The notes: generated by a model not told the origin, from the letters alone. Shown: positions 26,749-36,417, numbered from the stretch's first letter. The stretch: DNA of 64,000 bases from Catellicoccus marimammalium M35/04/3 (GCF_000313915.1 NZ_AMYT01000022.1:1-64000), one strand, 5' to 3'. A program made the numbers and translations.

Positions 26749-28002
26749 ATGAGTGACAGTCAAAGTGAACAGAGACGAAAATTACAACCGATTTTATTAG
26801 GAAGCGATATCAACGTATATGGAATGGCTCGTTCGTTTTATGAAGCATATGATGTAAAAAGTATTGCCTATGCTTCTGCAGCGTTAGCTCCTACTCGTGA
26901 TAGTCAAATTGTTACCGTACAAGTAACCGAAAACTTTGATAGTGATCCTGTATTTATTGAAAAGATGCGTGAGGTAGCGGCGCAATTAAAAGATGATACG
27001 AATTATTTATTAATTCCTTGCGGAGATGGCTATGCAGAATTAGTTGCCAAACACCGCGATGAATTAACACAATCTTTCTTATGCCCAGGGGTAGATCATG
27101 AATTGTTTACTCGCTTAGAAGATAAAGTGCAATTTTATGAAATGTGTGACAAATATGGCTTACCTTATCCAGATACTTTGATTATTCGTAAAGAAATGGT
27201 CGTAGGTCAAGATTCTATTTCTTTACCGTTTGATTTTCCTGTTGCTTTGAAACCAGCAAATAGTGTGGAATGGTTATCGATTGATTTTGAAGGAAAGAAA
27301 AAGGCTTTTACCATTCATACTGCCGAAGAATTAAATAAAGTATTACATCAAATCTATGAAGAAACAGATTATAGTGATGTAATGATTTGTCAAGATTTTA
27401 TTCCAGGAGATGATTCGCATATGCGTGTATTAAATGCCTATGTGGATCAAAATCATAACGTTCGTATGATGTGTTTAGGTCATCCTTTATTAGAAGATCC
27501 AAGTCCATCTGCGATTGGGAACTATGTCGTAATTATGCCAGATTACGATGATAAAATTTATCAACGAATTCAACATTTTTTAGAAGCTATTGAATATAGT
27601 GGTTTTGCGAACTTTGATATGAAATACGATCCTCGTGATGACGAATATAAATTATTTGAAATTAATTTACGTCAAGGACGTAGTAGCTTCTATTGCACAT
27701 TAAACGGCTATAATTTAGCGGAGTATGTGACTGAAGATTTAGTGATGGAGCAACCTTTCATTGAAACAACATATGGTCAAGGAGACATGTTGTGGATGGG
27801 AGTGCCCAAAAAAGTATTTAAGGAATACGCTAAGCCAGGAAAAGATAAAGACAAAGCAATGGCAATGTTAAAATCTGGACACTGGGGAACTACTGTTTTT
27901 TATGATAAAGATAAAAATTTAAAACGTACTTTATTGATGAAATACGCATTTCATCGTTATATTGGCCAATATAAAAAATATTTTAAAGAAAATAAAGGAT
28001 AG
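26749..28002 (+). CDS. ATP-grasp carboxylate-amine ligase, probable D-aspartate ligase for the peptidoglycan cross-bridge
   Basis: A 417-residue ATP-grasp protein with the N-terminal nucleotide-recognition part (PILLGSDINVYGMARSFYEAY), a central lysine-containing strand FPVALKPANSVEW, and the magnesium-binding end KLFEINLRQGRSS. This resembles Aslfm of Enterococcus faecium, which couples D-Asp to the lysine side chain of UDP-MurNAc-pentapeptide. The following aspartate racemase makes the D-Asp and the preceding murE sets the lysine; this three-gene context is the main argument. The RBS is weak (GAGAGTGA), suggesting coupling to murE translation. Confidence 0.85.
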   Translation: MSDSQSEQRRKLQPILLGSDINVYGMARSFYEAYDVKSIAYASAALAPTRDSQIVTVQVTENFDSDPVFIEKMREVAAQLKDDTNYLLIPCGDGYAELVAKHRDELTQSFLCPGVDHELFTRLEDKVQFYEMCDKYGLPYPDTLIIRKEMVVGQDSISLPFDFPVALKPANSVEWLSIDFEGKKKAFTIHTAEELNKVLHQIYEETDYSDVMICQDFIPGDDSHMRVLNAYVDQNHNVRMMCLGHPLLEDPSPSAIGNYVVIMPDYDDKIYQRIQHFLEAIEYSGFANFDMKYDPRDDEYKLFEINLRQGRSSFYCTLNGYNLAEYVTEDLVMEQPFIETTYGQGDMLWMGVPKKVFKEYAKPGKDKDKAMAMLKSGHWGTTVFYDKDKNLKRTLLMKYAFHRYIGQYKKYFKENKG

Positions 28003-28007
28003 GTATT

Positions 28008-28715
28008 ATGGAGAATTTTTTTGTCGTCTTAGGTGGCATGGGTACAATGGCAACGGAAAGTTTTATTCATTTATTAAACCAACGTACCCCTGCAAATAAA
28101 GACCAAGATTATTTAAATTATATTGTTTGTAACCATGCTTCGATTCCTGACCGAACAGCGTTTATTTTACAACAATCTAAAGAAGATCCTTATCCTGTGT
28201 TACAAGAAGACATCGTTTCTCTTCAACCGTTACACCCACGCTTTTTTGTGTTGACATGTAATACGGCTCATTATTTTTATGAACGCTTGCAAGAAAGTTC
28301 TATTGTTCCGATTTTACATATGCCACGAATTGCTGCTCATGTTGTAGCTAAAAAAGCGCAAGGAAAGAAAAAACGAGTGATGGTTTTAGCAACTTCTGGA
28401 ACCATTCAATCCAAAGTATATCACCAAGAATTAGAGTCTTATCCTAATTTAGAGATTTGTATTCCTGATGCAGAACTACAAAAAGAGGTAATGGGCTTAA
28501 TTTATGATGATATTAAAGAAAAAGATTGGATGAATGAAGCACGTTATCATCAAATTTTACAACGAGCAAAAGAAGAATATCATTGTGATTATATGATTTT
28601 AGGATGTACAGAACTTTCTTTAATCGAAGAAAAATGTCCAAATCATCCTTATGAAGTCATTGATGCTCAATCTGAATTGGTCAATCAAGTATTAGTCGAA
28701 ATGAAGAAAAAATAA
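28008..28715 (+). CDS. racD: Aspartate racemase
   Basis: A 235-residue Asp/Glu/hydantoin racemase family enzyme that converts L-Asp to D-Asp without a cofactor. The two catalytic cysteines are in LTCNTAHYF and ILGCTELSL, at the expected spacing. The N-terminus VVLGGMGTMATESF is the family signature. It follows the D-Asp ligase gene by 5 bases, so it probably supplies cross-bridge D-aspartate rather than D-Glu (MurI keeps a different N-terminal motif). A terminator follows. Confidence 0.88.
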   Translation: MENFFVVLGGMGTMATESFIHLLNQRTPANKDQDYLNYIVCNHASIPDRTAFILQQSKEDPYPVLQEDIVSLQPLHPRFFVLTCNTAHYFYERLQESSIVPILHMPRIAAHVVAKKAQGKKKRVMVLATSGTIQSKVYHQELESYPNLEICIPDAELQKEVMGLIYDDIKEKDWMNEARYHQILQRAKEEYHCDYMILGCTELSLIEEKCPNHPYEVIDAQSELVNQVLVEMKKK

Positions 28716-28741
28716 GCTGGAGCCTTGGCTTCAGCTTTTTT
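28714..28741 (+). terminator. Terminator after racD
   Basis: AAGCTGGAG / CTTCAGCTT hairpin (one G-U pair) followed by T6; only 13 bases before topB. Confidence 0.7.
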
Positions 28742-28754
28742 GTAAGGAGAAAAG

Positions 28755-30815
28755 ATGAAACAATTAGTTATCGCAGAAAAACCAAGTGTCGCGAGTGATT
28801 TGGCTCGTGTGCTACATGCTAAAGAAAAGAAAAAGCATTATTATGAAGGGAAATCCACAATTGTTACTTGGGGTTATGGTCACTTATTGACATTAAAAAT
28901 GCCAGAAGACTATAAAAAAGAATGGAAAACTTGGAGTATGGATACTCTACCGATGTTACCCAAACAATTTTTAATCCAACCTTTGCCTAAAACCAAAGGA
29001 CAATTGCAAGCCATTCGTCAATTATGTCAAAGAAAAGATATTAAAGAAGTAGTTATAGCAACAGATGCTGGAAGAGAAGGGGAATTAGTTGCTCGTTGGA
29101 TTTTACAATATGTACGCTATAAAGGACCGGTAAAGAGACTTTGGATTTCTTCGCAAACCGATAAAGCGATTAAAGAGGGATTTGCTCATTTAAAACCAGC
29201 CAAAATGTATGATGATTTATTTTATTCTGCTCAAGCACGTTCAGAAGCAGATTGGTTGATTGGATTAAATGTTTCACGAGCATTAACGATTCAATATGGA
29301 GATCAACTTTCTGCAGGGAGAGTGCAAACCCCTACATTAGCGTTGGTACGAAAACGAGAAAAGGAAATTGAATCTTTCCGACCAAAAGAGCAATTCACGG
29401 TCGAATTATCTTATCAAGGTCATCCTTTGACAAGTAGAAAGCCTCTTGTTTTTTCTAAAAAAGAAACTGCTGAGAAAGTGAAAGCTCAACTACAAAAAGA
29501 GACGGCTGTAGTTAAAGAAAAGAAAGTGAAAGTGAAAAAGCAATGGGCACCACTACTTTATGACTTAACCGAGTTACAGCAAGTAGCCAACCAGAGATAT
29601 GGCTTTTCAGCAAAAAAAACATTGAATTTAGTACAAAGTTTATATGAACATCATAAAATCGTCAGTTATCCACGTACGGATTCAAAATACTTGCCGACAG
29701 ATTTAGAATCTTCAATGAAAGAACGATTACAAGCTGTCGCTAAAGAGTTTTCTCTTTCTGGAACGATTTTACAAAAAGGAAAGGTCCAACAAAGAAAAGT
29801 ATTTAATGATCAAAAAGTTTCGGATCACTATGGATTAATTCCTACAGAAGTGGCACCTAACATTTCACGTCTATCACAAGACGAATGGAAAATTTATCAA
29901 TTAATTACAAAACGGTTCTTGAATTTATTTTATCCGCCTTATGAAGCAGAAGAACAAACGTTTGTCATTCTATTAGGAGATCAAAACTTTCAATTAAAAC
30001 AAGAGAAAGTATTAGAACAAGGTTGGAAAGAAAAAGAAGAAGGAGTCTCTTCTCTACATTTATCTTTGAATCAAGAACTTCCTATCCAGATAAAAGTAGT
30101 TTCCTCCATGACAAAACCAAAATCTCGTCTAACGGAAGGACAATTGTTAGCACAAATGGAAAAACATCATTTAGGAACTCCAGCGACAAGAGCAGAAATT
30201 ATTGAAAAATTAGTAAATATTCAATATTTAGAACGTCAAGGTCGCGAATTTATTGTTACTCCAAAAGGAAAACAATTGCTAACCTTAGTCAATGAAAGTT
30301 TAGTGCGTCCAGAATTGACCGAAGAGTGGGAATTGCATTTACAAAAGATTGAAAAAGGAAAAGAGAAAAAAGAACAATTTATCCAAAAGATGAAAAAAGA
30401 GGCAACGCGCTTAGTTACCGAAATTAAACAAAGTGAAAAAGAATATAAGGATTTTGCGTTAACTACAAAAAAATGTCCAGAATGTAGTGGACGTCTACGG
30501 GAAAAGAAAACCAAACAAGGTGTTTTTTATGTTTGTTCCAATCCAGAATGCCATTATAAACGTCGGAAGGATTTAAAAGTTTCCAATCATCGTTGCCCAC
30601 AATGTCATAAGAAAATGGTCATTGTAGAAGGAGAAAAAGGTGCATATTTTAAATGCCAGAGTTGTTCTTTAACAGAAAAAATTCCAGACAAAAAAGCGAA
30701 AAAACAAAAAATGACAAAACAAGAAGAACGTCGTTTGATGAAAAAATATAGCGAAAAAGCTCCAGCTGAAAATCCTTTTGCGAGTGCCTTAGAAAATTTC
30801 CAAGTTCAAGACTAA
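28755..30815 (+). CDS. topB: DNA topoisomerase III (type IA)
   Basis: A 686-residue type IA topoisomerase that relaxes and decatenates DNA through a 5'-phosphotyrosine. The Toprim domain starts MKQLVIAEKPSVASDLA and holds ATDAGREGELVARW; SAGRVQTPTLAL follows; the active tyrosine is Y305 (VSYPRTDSKYL). The C-terminus carries two four-Cys zinc modules (CPEC...CSNPEC and CPQC...CQSC). AAGGAG precedes the ATG. It has no obvious functional link to the cell-wall genes upstream. Confidence 0.95.
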   Translation: MKQLVIAEKPSVASDLARVLHAKEKKKHYYEGKSTIVTWGYGHLLTLKMPEDYKKEWKTWSMDTLPMLPKQFLIQPLPKTKGQLQAIRQLCQRKDIKEVVIATDAGREGELVARWILQYVRYKGPVKRLWISSQTDKAIKEGFAHLKPAKMYDDLFYSAQARSEADWLIGLNVSRALTIQYGDQLSAGRVQTPTLALVRKREKEIESFRPKEQFTVELSYQGHPLTSRKPLVFSKKETAEKVKAQLQKETAVVKEKKVKVKKQWAPLLYDLTELQQVANQRYGFSAKKTLNLVQSLYEHHKIVSYPRTDSKYLPTDLESSMKERLQAVAKEFSLSGTILQKGKVQQRKVFNDQKVSDHYGLIPTEVAPNISRLSQDEWKIYQLITKRFLNLFYPPYEAEEQTFVILLGDQNFQLKQEKVLEQGWKEKEEGVSSLHLSLNQELPIQIKVVSSMTKPKSRLTEGQLLAQMEKHHLGTPATRAEIIEKLVNIQYLERQGREFIVTPKGKQLLTLVNESLVRPELTEEWELHLQKIEKGKEKKEQFIQKMKKEATRLVTEIKQSEKEYKDFALTTKKCPECSGRLREKKTKQGVFYVCSNPECHYKRRKDLKVSNHRCPQCHKKMVIVEGEKGAYFKCQSCSLTEKIPDKKAKKQKMTKQEERRLMKKYSEKAPAENPFASALENFQVQD

Positions 30816-30818
30816 ATA

Positions 30819-30832
30819 AGAAAACGTTTTCA
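30819..30832. promoter_or_regulatory. cre-like palindrome between topB and the thrS promoter
   Basis: AGAAAACGTTTTCA agrees with the cre consensus at 13 of 14 positions and is a perfect palindrome in its 12-base core. It lies 52 bases upstream of the thrS -35. It could be a CcpA site or chance in AT-rich DNA. Confidence 0.3.
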
Positions 30833-30883
30833 TTTTTAGGAGATAGATTGGAAATAATTTGAGAAAGAAAAGAAAAATAAGAG

Positions 30884-30912
30884 TTGTCAGCAAATAAAAA
30901 ATGAGATAGAAT
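30884..30912 (+). promoter_or_regulatory. Promoter of the thrS leader
   Basis: TTGTCA (30884-30889), 17-base spacer, TAGAAT (30907-30912). It lies about 290 bases before the thrS start codon. Confidence 0.65.
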
Positions 30913-30918
30913 GAGAAT

Positions 30919-31171
30919 AACAAATAAAATAAAGATTTAACAAAAGCCACCTGAACCTATGACGCCTTGGACAGAGAGGGAAGTGACCCGCTGAAAGCTT
31001 CCTCAAGAAACGAGAGGGGATGACTCCTTTTGTCAGAGCATAATCGTCAAAAGTTATGCCGTGTCATACGCGTTATAGTATGGAGAGGAGATTAATCATC
31101 GATTAATCTTAAATTGAGGTGGAACCACGTTTGCTATATCGTCCTGATGCTTTGCATCAGGATTTTTTTTA
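30919..31171 (+). ncRNA. T-box leader of thrS (threonine tRNA sensing)
   Basis: The T-box sequence TTGAGGTGGAACCACG is at 31114-31129, followed by a terminator stem TCCTGATGC / GCATCAGGA (31142-31162) and a T-run; the T-box bases and the terminator's 5' arm can form the competing antiterminator. Stem I is the segment 30958-31036, with GCTGAAAGC in its upper part. An ACT threonine codon at 31023-31025 in the 3' side of stem I is the best specifier candidate. Uncharged tRNA-Thr would stop termination and raise thrS expression. Confidence 0.88.
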
Positions 31172-31198
31172 TAGAAAAATGAATGAGGAGGAAGGAAA

Positions 31199-33136
31199 AT
31201 GAAAATTACATTTCCAGATGGAAGCTGTAAAGAATTTGACAATGGCGTAAGTGCTTATGATATTGCCAAATCAATCAGCAATAGTTTAGCAAAAAAAGCA
31301 ATCGTTGCTCGTTTTAACGGAGAGTTAGTAGACTTAACAACTCCTTTAGAAGAAGATGGAAGTTTAGAAATTTTAACAAATAAAGACGAAGATGCTTTAG
31401 CAGTAATGCGCCACTCTGCAGCTCATTTAATGGCTCAAGCCTTACGTCGTTTATATCCAAACATTAAATTAGGAATTGGACCTGTGATTGAAAATGGATT
31501 CTATTATGATGTAGATAACGGTGATCAACCAATTACAGAAGAAGATTTGCCAAAAATCGAAGCAGAAATGAAAAAAATTGTTAGTGAAAACTTACCAATT
31601 ACTCGTCATGTTTGCTCTCGTGAAGAAGCAGCAGAAAAATTTGCAGATGATCCATATAAAGTAGAATTAATCGCTGAATTACCAGAAGGCGAAACAATTA
31701 CTTATTATGAACAAGGTGAATTTTCAGATTTATGTCGTGGTGTACATGTACCAAGTACAGCGAAAATTCCAGTCTTTAAATTATTATCTTTAGCAGGAGC
31801 ATATTGGCGTGGAGATAGTAATAATAAAATGATGCAACGTATTTACGGTACAGCTTTCTTTGATGAAAAAGCATTAAAAGCATACTTGAAAATGCGTGAA
31901 GAAGCAAAAGCTCGTGACCATCGTAAACTAGGAAAAGAATTAGATTTATTCACAATTTCTCAAGAAGTAGGTTCTGGTTTACCGATTTGGTTACCAAAAG
32001 GTTCTACAATTCGCCGTGTGTTAGAACGTTACATTATTGATAAAGAATTAAGCTTAGGTTATCAACATGTATATACTCCAGTATTAGCGAATGTAAACTT
32101 ATACAAAACTTCTGGTCACTGGGACCACTATAAAGATGATATGTTCCCACCAATGGATATGGGAGATGGAGAACAATTAGTATTACGTCCTATGAACTGC
32201 CCACACCACATGGAAGTTTACAAACAAGATATTCACTCTTACCGTGAATTACCAATTCGTATTGCAGAATTAGGAATGATGCACCGTTATGAAAAGAGTG
32301 GTGCTTTATCAGGATTACAACGTGTACGTGAAATGACTTTAAATGATGCACATATCTTTGTTCGTCCAGATCAAATTCAAGAAGAATTTACTCGCGTATT
32401 ACAATTAATCTTAGAAGTATACAAAGACTTCAATATTACAGATTATCGTTTCCGTTTAAGCTATCGTGACCCAGAAAATACAGAAAAATATTTCGATGAT
32501 GACGAAATGTGGGAAAAAGCACAAACAATGTTAAAAGCAGCGATGGATGACATGGAATTAGATTACTTTGAAGCGGAAGGAGAAGCTGCTTTCTATGGTC
32601 CTAAATTAGACGTACAAGTGAAAACAGCGATGGGAACAGAAGAAACATTATCTACAATCCAATTAGACTTCTTATTACCAGAACGCTTCGATTTAACTTA
32701 TGTTGGAGAAGATGGTGAAAATAGTCACCGTCCAGTGGTTATCCACCGTGGAGTTATTTCTACAATGGAACGCTTCACAGCTTACTTAATCGAAGAATAT
32801 AAAGGTGCCTTCCCAACTTGGTTAGCACCAACTCAAGTTGAAGTAATTCCAGTAAACAATGAAGCTCATGCTGATTACGCTTATCAAGTGAAAAATGCAT
32901 TAGTTCCTTATCGTGTAGAAGTAGATGAACGTAATGAAAAATTAGGATATAAGATCCGTTCTGCACAAACACAAAAAATTCCTTATCAAGTCGTTGTAGG
33001 GGATGAAGAAGCAGCAAATGGTTCTGTAAATGTTCGTCGTTATGGACAAAAAGAACAAGTTTCTATGTCTTTAGATGAATTCAAAGCTCTATTAGCGAAA
33101 GATGTAGAAAACTTCAGCCGTCCAACAGAAGATTAA
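31199..33136 (+). CDS. thrS: Threonyl-tRNA synthetase
   Basis: A 645-residue class II synthetase. The order is: an N-terminal TGS domain (residues 1-60), an editing domain with the zinc-like pattern [11 protein letters not shown] and [10 protein letters not shown], a catalytic core (motif 2 [18 protein letters not shown]; zinc ligands in RPMNCPHHM and later residues), and an anticodon-binding domain ending in [25 protein letters not shown] precedes the ATG. Full length for the family. It is controlled by the T-box leader just upstream and terminated by a strong hairpin. Confidence 0.97.
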   Translation: MKITFPDGSCKEFDNGVSAYDIAKSISNSLAKKAIVARFNGELVDLTTPLEEDGSLEILTNKDEDALAVMRHSAAHLMAQALRRLYPNIKLGIGPVIENGFYYDVDNGDQPITEEDLPKIEAEMKKIVSENLPITRHVCSREEAAEKFADDPYKVELIAELPEGETITYYEQGEFSDLCRGVHVPSTAKIPVFKLLSLAGAYWRGDSNNKMMQRIYGTAFFDEKALKAYLKMREEAKARDHRKLGKELDLFTISQEVGSGLPIWLPKGSTIRRVLERYIIDKELSLGYQHVYTPVLANVNLYKTSGHWDHYKDDMFPPMDMGDGEQLVLRPMNCPHHMEVYKQDIHSYRELPIRIAELGMMHRYEKSGALSGLQRVREMTLNDAHIFVRPDQIQEEFTRVLQLILEVYKDFNITDYRFRLSYRDPENTEKYFDDDEMWEKAQTMLKAAMDDMELDYFEAEGEAAFYGPKLDVQVKTAMGTEETLSTIQLDFLLPERFDLTYVGEDGENSHRPVVIHRGVISTMERFTAYLIEEYKGAFPTWLAPTQVEVIPVNNEAHADYAYQVKNALVPYRVEVDERNEKLGYKIRSAQTQKIPYQVVVGDEEAANGSVNVRRYGQKEQVSMSLDEFKALLAKDVENFSRPTED

Positions 33137-33160
33137 AAATAAACTACTCTTTATTGATAT

Positions 33161-33207
33161 GCCTCCCAAAAGTTAGATACAACTTTTGGGAGGTATTTTT
33201 ATTTTTT
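33161..33207 (+). terminator. Terminator after thrS
   Basis: The 14-base stem GCCTCCCAAAAGTT / AACTTTTGGGAGGT (one G-U pair) with a 6-base loop and T-rich tail. Confidence 0.9.
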
Positions 33208-33277
33208 CGATAAAGACCTTTTGTTTTTTCAAAAAAGTTTAAAACATCGCTTCACAAACGTCGGAAAGAAAAAATTG

Positions 33278-33286
33278 TGGTACAAT
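33278..33286 (+). promoter_or_regulatory. Extended -10 promoter of the PBP gene
   Basis: TGGTACAAT about 40 bases before the start; no convincing -35. Confidence 0.5.
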
Positions 33287-33324
33287 AAAAAGGAATTTAT
33301 AAAAGAAAGGAGCAGACTGCATCG

Positions 33325-35460
33325 ATGAAGAAACCCTATATCCCGTTTCGTAAAAATACACGCAAACAAAAAACAGATAATACAAGTACCGGGCATATTG
33401 CGTTTCGTTTAAACTTACTTTCTACAATTTCTTTTATTCTATTGTTCATTTTAGTCGTGCAATTATTCCGTTTAGATGTTGTAGATTATAAAAAGTTTGA
33501 AGCTCGTTTAAATGATGAGCATGAAACCATCGTGAAATTAAATAATGCCCCTCGTGGTTCTATTTATGATAATGCAGGTAAAGTATTAGTAACAAATAAA
33601 GCCAACCAAGCAATTATTTATACCAAACCAAGAGGAGCTACAACACAACAAATGGCAGAGGTAGCGAATCGATTAAGTAAATTGATTACAATGCCAACCA
33701 AAAATATCACAGAACGTGATAAAAAGGATTACTATTTAGCTTATCAGAAGCATAATGAAGAAGTGCTTGATCGTATTCCCAAAAATGAATTGATTAAAAC
33801 AGGAGAAGATCCTGGAAAAACGTATCAATTACAGTTGAAATATGTTTCTAAGTCCGATATTGATTATAATCAGCAACAAAAAGAAGCAGTTGCTATTTAT
33901 AAAAAATTAAATGGAGCCCAAACATTAACTCCTACTGTAGTGAAAAATAGTGATGTCACAAATGAAGAAATTGCGGTTGTGGGAGAAAATGAAGATAAGT
34001 TAGATGGAGTCGCAACAAGTGTCGATTGGACTCGTTCTTATACGAAAGCTTCCGATTCTATGCGTAGTATTTTAGGAACCGTTTCTAGTGAAAAAACAGG
34101 ATTACCTGCAGATTTAGCGAAAGAATATTTAGCGAAAGGATATTCTTTAAATGATCGTGTAGGATTAAGTTATTTAGAAAAAACCTATGAATCTTACCTT
34201 CATGGGGTAAACGGAAAAGTAGAAATCTTTACGAATAATAAACAAGAAATTGTTAAACAAGAAGTGGTTAAAGAGCCAGAAAAAGGAGACAATTTAAAAT
34301 TAACCATTGATGCAGAGTTCCAAGAAAAATTAAATGATATTGTTAAACGCTATGCACAAAATATTGTAGGTAGCAGTCCTTGCTCAGAAGGAGCTTATGT
34401 TGTAGTAACCAATCCAAAAACAGGCGGAATTATTGGGATTTCTGGATATAGTCGTGATCCAAAAACAGGGGAAATTGATGAAGACACATTAGGAACTATC
34501 AACAAAGCCTTTATCCCAGGTTCAGTAGTAAAACCAGCAACTATTACTTCTGGTTATGAAAACAAAGTAATTTCTGATAATCAAACCTTTATTGACCAAC
34601 CGTTAGTGATTGGTCAAGGAGCAGGAGCGGTTCGTAAAAGTTCAGTATTTAACCGCTATGGTCAAGTACCGGTCAATGCCGTAAAAGCATTAGAAGTTTC
34701 TTCTAACGTTTATATGATGAATATCGTATTTGCGATGTTAGGTCAGCATTACACACCAAACATGGTAATGTCAGAAGATATTTCACCTATTAAAAAATTG
34801 CGCAAGACCTATGCTGAATATGGTTTAGGTGCAGAAACAGGGGTAGATGTAAATGGAGAATCTACAGGATTAATTAATAAACAATTCTATGATAAAGACG
34901 GCAACTTAATTCCAGGAACTCAAGGGAATATGCTCGATTTATCTTACGGAAACTATGACACGTATACTCCATTACAATTAGCTCAATATACAAGTACAAT
35001 TTATAATGATGGAAAACGAATTGCGCCACACTTTGTCGAAGGAATTTATGCTAATAATAGCGAAGGCGGATTAGGGAAAGAAATCAAGAAAATTACACCA
35101 AAAGTAATGAATACCATTCATTTAACACAAGATCAATGGAACATCCTTCATGAAGGAATGTACCAAGTTGTTCATGGAGCACAAGGTACAGCAACAGATC
35201 TTCAAGGATGTAAATATAATATTAGTGCAAAAACAGGAACGGCCGAAACTTCAGGATATAATCGTGCAAGTGGCCGCTATGAAAGCACCTTAAACTTGAA
35301 TTTAATTTCTTACATTAATAAACGTGGGGATACAGATGCTAAATTATCTGTGACCGTTGTTTTACCAAAAGTTTCAGAAAATAGTCATGAGAACGTAGCG
35401 CTAGCCAAAGAAGTGTACGACTTATACTACAAATTGTATGGAAATAAAGAACAACAATAA
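33325..35460 (+). CDS. Class B penicillin-binding protein (PBP2b type transpeptidase)
   Basis: A 711-residue cell-wall transpeptidase anchored by one N-terminal membrane helix (about residues 32-50). A dimerisation domain follows, starting with the family's APRGSIYDNAGKVL motif. The transpeptidase domain has S400 and K403 in PGSVVKPA, the SSN triad (EVSSNVYM) and K636-T-G (SAKTGTAETSG). No PASTA domains are present at the C-terminus, which favours the elongation-type PBP2b over the division-type PBP2x. GAAAGGAGC precedes the ATG, with a long spacing. It forms peptide cross-links, here presumably through the D-Asp bridge. Confidence 0.92.
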   Translation: MKKPYIPFRKNTRKQKTDNTSTGHIAFRLNLLSTISFILLFILVVQLFRLDVVDYKKFEARLNDEHETIVKLNNAPRGSIYDNAGKVLVTNKANQAIIYTKPRGATTQQMAEVANRLSKLITMPTKNITERDKKDYYLAYQKHNEEVLDRIPKNELIKTGEDPGKTYQLQLKYVSKSDIDYNQQQKEAVAIYKKLNGAQTLTPTVVKNSDVTNEEIAVVGENEDKLDGVATSVDWTRSYTKASDSMRSILGTVSSEKTGLPADLAKEYLAKGYSLNDRVGLSYLEKTYESYLHGVNGKVEIFTNNKQEIVKQEVVKEPEKGDNLKLTIDAEFQEKLNDIVKRYAQNIVGSSPCSEGAYVVVTNPKTGGIIGISGYSRDPKTGEIDEDTLGTINKAFIPGSVVKPATITSGYENKVISDNQTFIDQPLVIGQGAGAVRKSSVFNRYGQVPVNAVKALEVSSNVYMMNIVFAMLGQHYTPNMVMSEDISPIKKLRKTYAEYGLGAETGVDVNGESTGLINKQFYDKDGNLIPGTQGNMLDLSYGNYDTYTPLQLAQYTSTIYNDGKRIAPHFVEGIYANNSEGGLGKEIKKITPKVMNTIHLTQDQWNILHEGMYQVVHGAQGTATDLQGCKYNISAKTGTAETSGYNRASGRYESTLNLNLISYINKRGDTDAKLSVTVVLPKVSENSHENVALAKEVYDLYYKLYGNKEQQ

Positions 35461-35498
35461 TGTAAAGTAGTTTTCCTTAACAAATTGACGAAAAAGTA

Positions 35499-35527
35499 TG
35501 GTCAGCCTTCTTAAAAAATGATATACT
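35499..35527 (+). promoter_or_regulatory. Promoter of rpmG
   Basis: TGGTCA (35499-35504), 17-base spacer, TATACT (35522-35527) preceded by TGA (extended -10). Confidence 0.6.
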
Positions 35528-35570
35528 AGAACTACTTGATTAAAGATAAAAACACAAAGGAGAATAGATT

Positions 35571-35720
35571 ATGCGTGAAAATATTATTTTAGAATGTACT
35601 TCATGTAAAGAACGTAACTACTTAACAAACAAAAATAAACGTAACAACCCAGATCGTTTAGAAAAGAAAAAATATTGTCCACGTGAACGTAAAGTAACTT
35701 TACACCGTGAAACAAAATAA
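35571..35720 (+). CDS. rpmG: 50S ribosomal protein L33
   Basis: A 49-residue basic protein: [19 protein letters not shown] at the start, [16 protein letters not shown] in the middle, and HRETK at the end. CTSC is present as the first half of a zinc ribbon, but the second half has a single Cys (YCPRE) instead of CxxC, so this is the zinc-independent or reduced form. Genomes of this group usually carry several L33 genes; this may be a C-minus copy expressed when zinc is low (inference). CAAAGGAG precedes the ATG. Confidence 0.95.
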   Translation: MRENIILECTSCKERNYLTNKNKRNNPDRLEKKKYCPRERKVTLHRETK

Positions 35721-35723
35721 TAG

Positions 35724-35749
35724 AAAGCGAGGTTTACCCTCGCTTTTTT
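35724..35749 (+). terminator. Terminator after rpmG
   Basis: AAAGCGAGG / CCTCGCTTT hairpin with T6; the rhomboid gene follows 16 bases later and is probably reached by read-through. Confidence 0.85.
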
Positions 35750-35764
35750 CTATAGGAGAAGAGA

Positions 35765-36367
35765 ATGAAAAGAAAACCTTGGATGACTTATGTATTGATT
35801 GGTCTTTGTATCTTTGTTTATCTTGGAATGTGTTATTTTCAATATATTTATTTACCAAAAGAAGGAATCCCAAGTCAAAATGGCCAAAATGTTACCTTAC
35901 TTACTTTTGGTGCAGAATGGGGACCTTTAGTTCATCAAGGTCAATGGTGGCGTTTAATTACCGCAATGTTTGTCCACATTGGCTTTGCTCATTTATTTTT
36001 AAATTTATTGACCCTTTATTTTATTGGGCCAGAACTAGAATTTTATTTAGGAAAGATTCGTTATCTTCTTTTATATCTTCTTTGCGGAATAGGCGGAAAT
36101 GTTGTAAGTTTATTCTTTGATGGAAACGCGATTTCTGCTGGCTGCTCGACAGCTTTATTTGGTCTTTTTGGTTATTATATCGTTCAGGCAAAACGTAGCT
36201 CTAGCCCATGGATGAGAGAATTAGGAAGACAATATTTTGTCTTTATTGCGATGAATATTATTTTTAATTTATTTGATAGCAATGTCTCCTTATCTGGACA
36301 TCTAGGCGGCTTATTATCTGGAGTACTTTTGGGATTTATTCTATCCCCAAAGAAAAAGGTCAGATAG
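35765..36367 (+). CDS. Rhomboid family intramembrane serine protease
   Basis: A 200-residue protein with six membrane helices. The conserved WWRLITAMFVHIGFAHLFLN block is present. The catalytic Ser is S128 in SAGCSTALFG (the GxSx motif) and the catalytic His is H179 in SGHLGGLLSG. It cleaves membrane proteins within the bilayer; targets are unknown. It lacks the long soluble domains of B. subtilis GluP, so it is a minimal rhomboid. A rhomboid followed by yqgQ and glcK is the B. subtilis yqgP-yqgQ-glcK order, which supports the assignment. Confidence 0.92.
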   Translation: MKRKPWMTYVLIGLCIFVYLGMCYFQYIYLPKEGIPSQNGQNVTLLTFGAEWGPLVHQGQWWRLITAMFVHIGFAHLFLNLLTLYFIGPELEFYLGKIRYLLLYLLCGIGGNVVSLFFDGNAISAGCSTALFGLFGYYIVQAKRSSSPWMRELGRQYFVFIAMNIIFNLFDSNVSLSGHLGGLLSGVLLGFILSPKKKVR

Positions 36368-36379
36368 ATAAATGAAGTG

Positions 36380-36388
36380 TGCTATAAT
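36380..36388 (+). promoter_or_regulatory. Extended -10 promoter before yqgQ-glcK
   Basis: TGCTATAAT, 29 bases before the yqgQ start; the same GTGCTATAATA core occurs before rnjB and ftsW. Confidence 0.55.
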
Positions 36389-36417
36389 AAAACATATGTA
36401 CTATTTTGGGGGATTTT

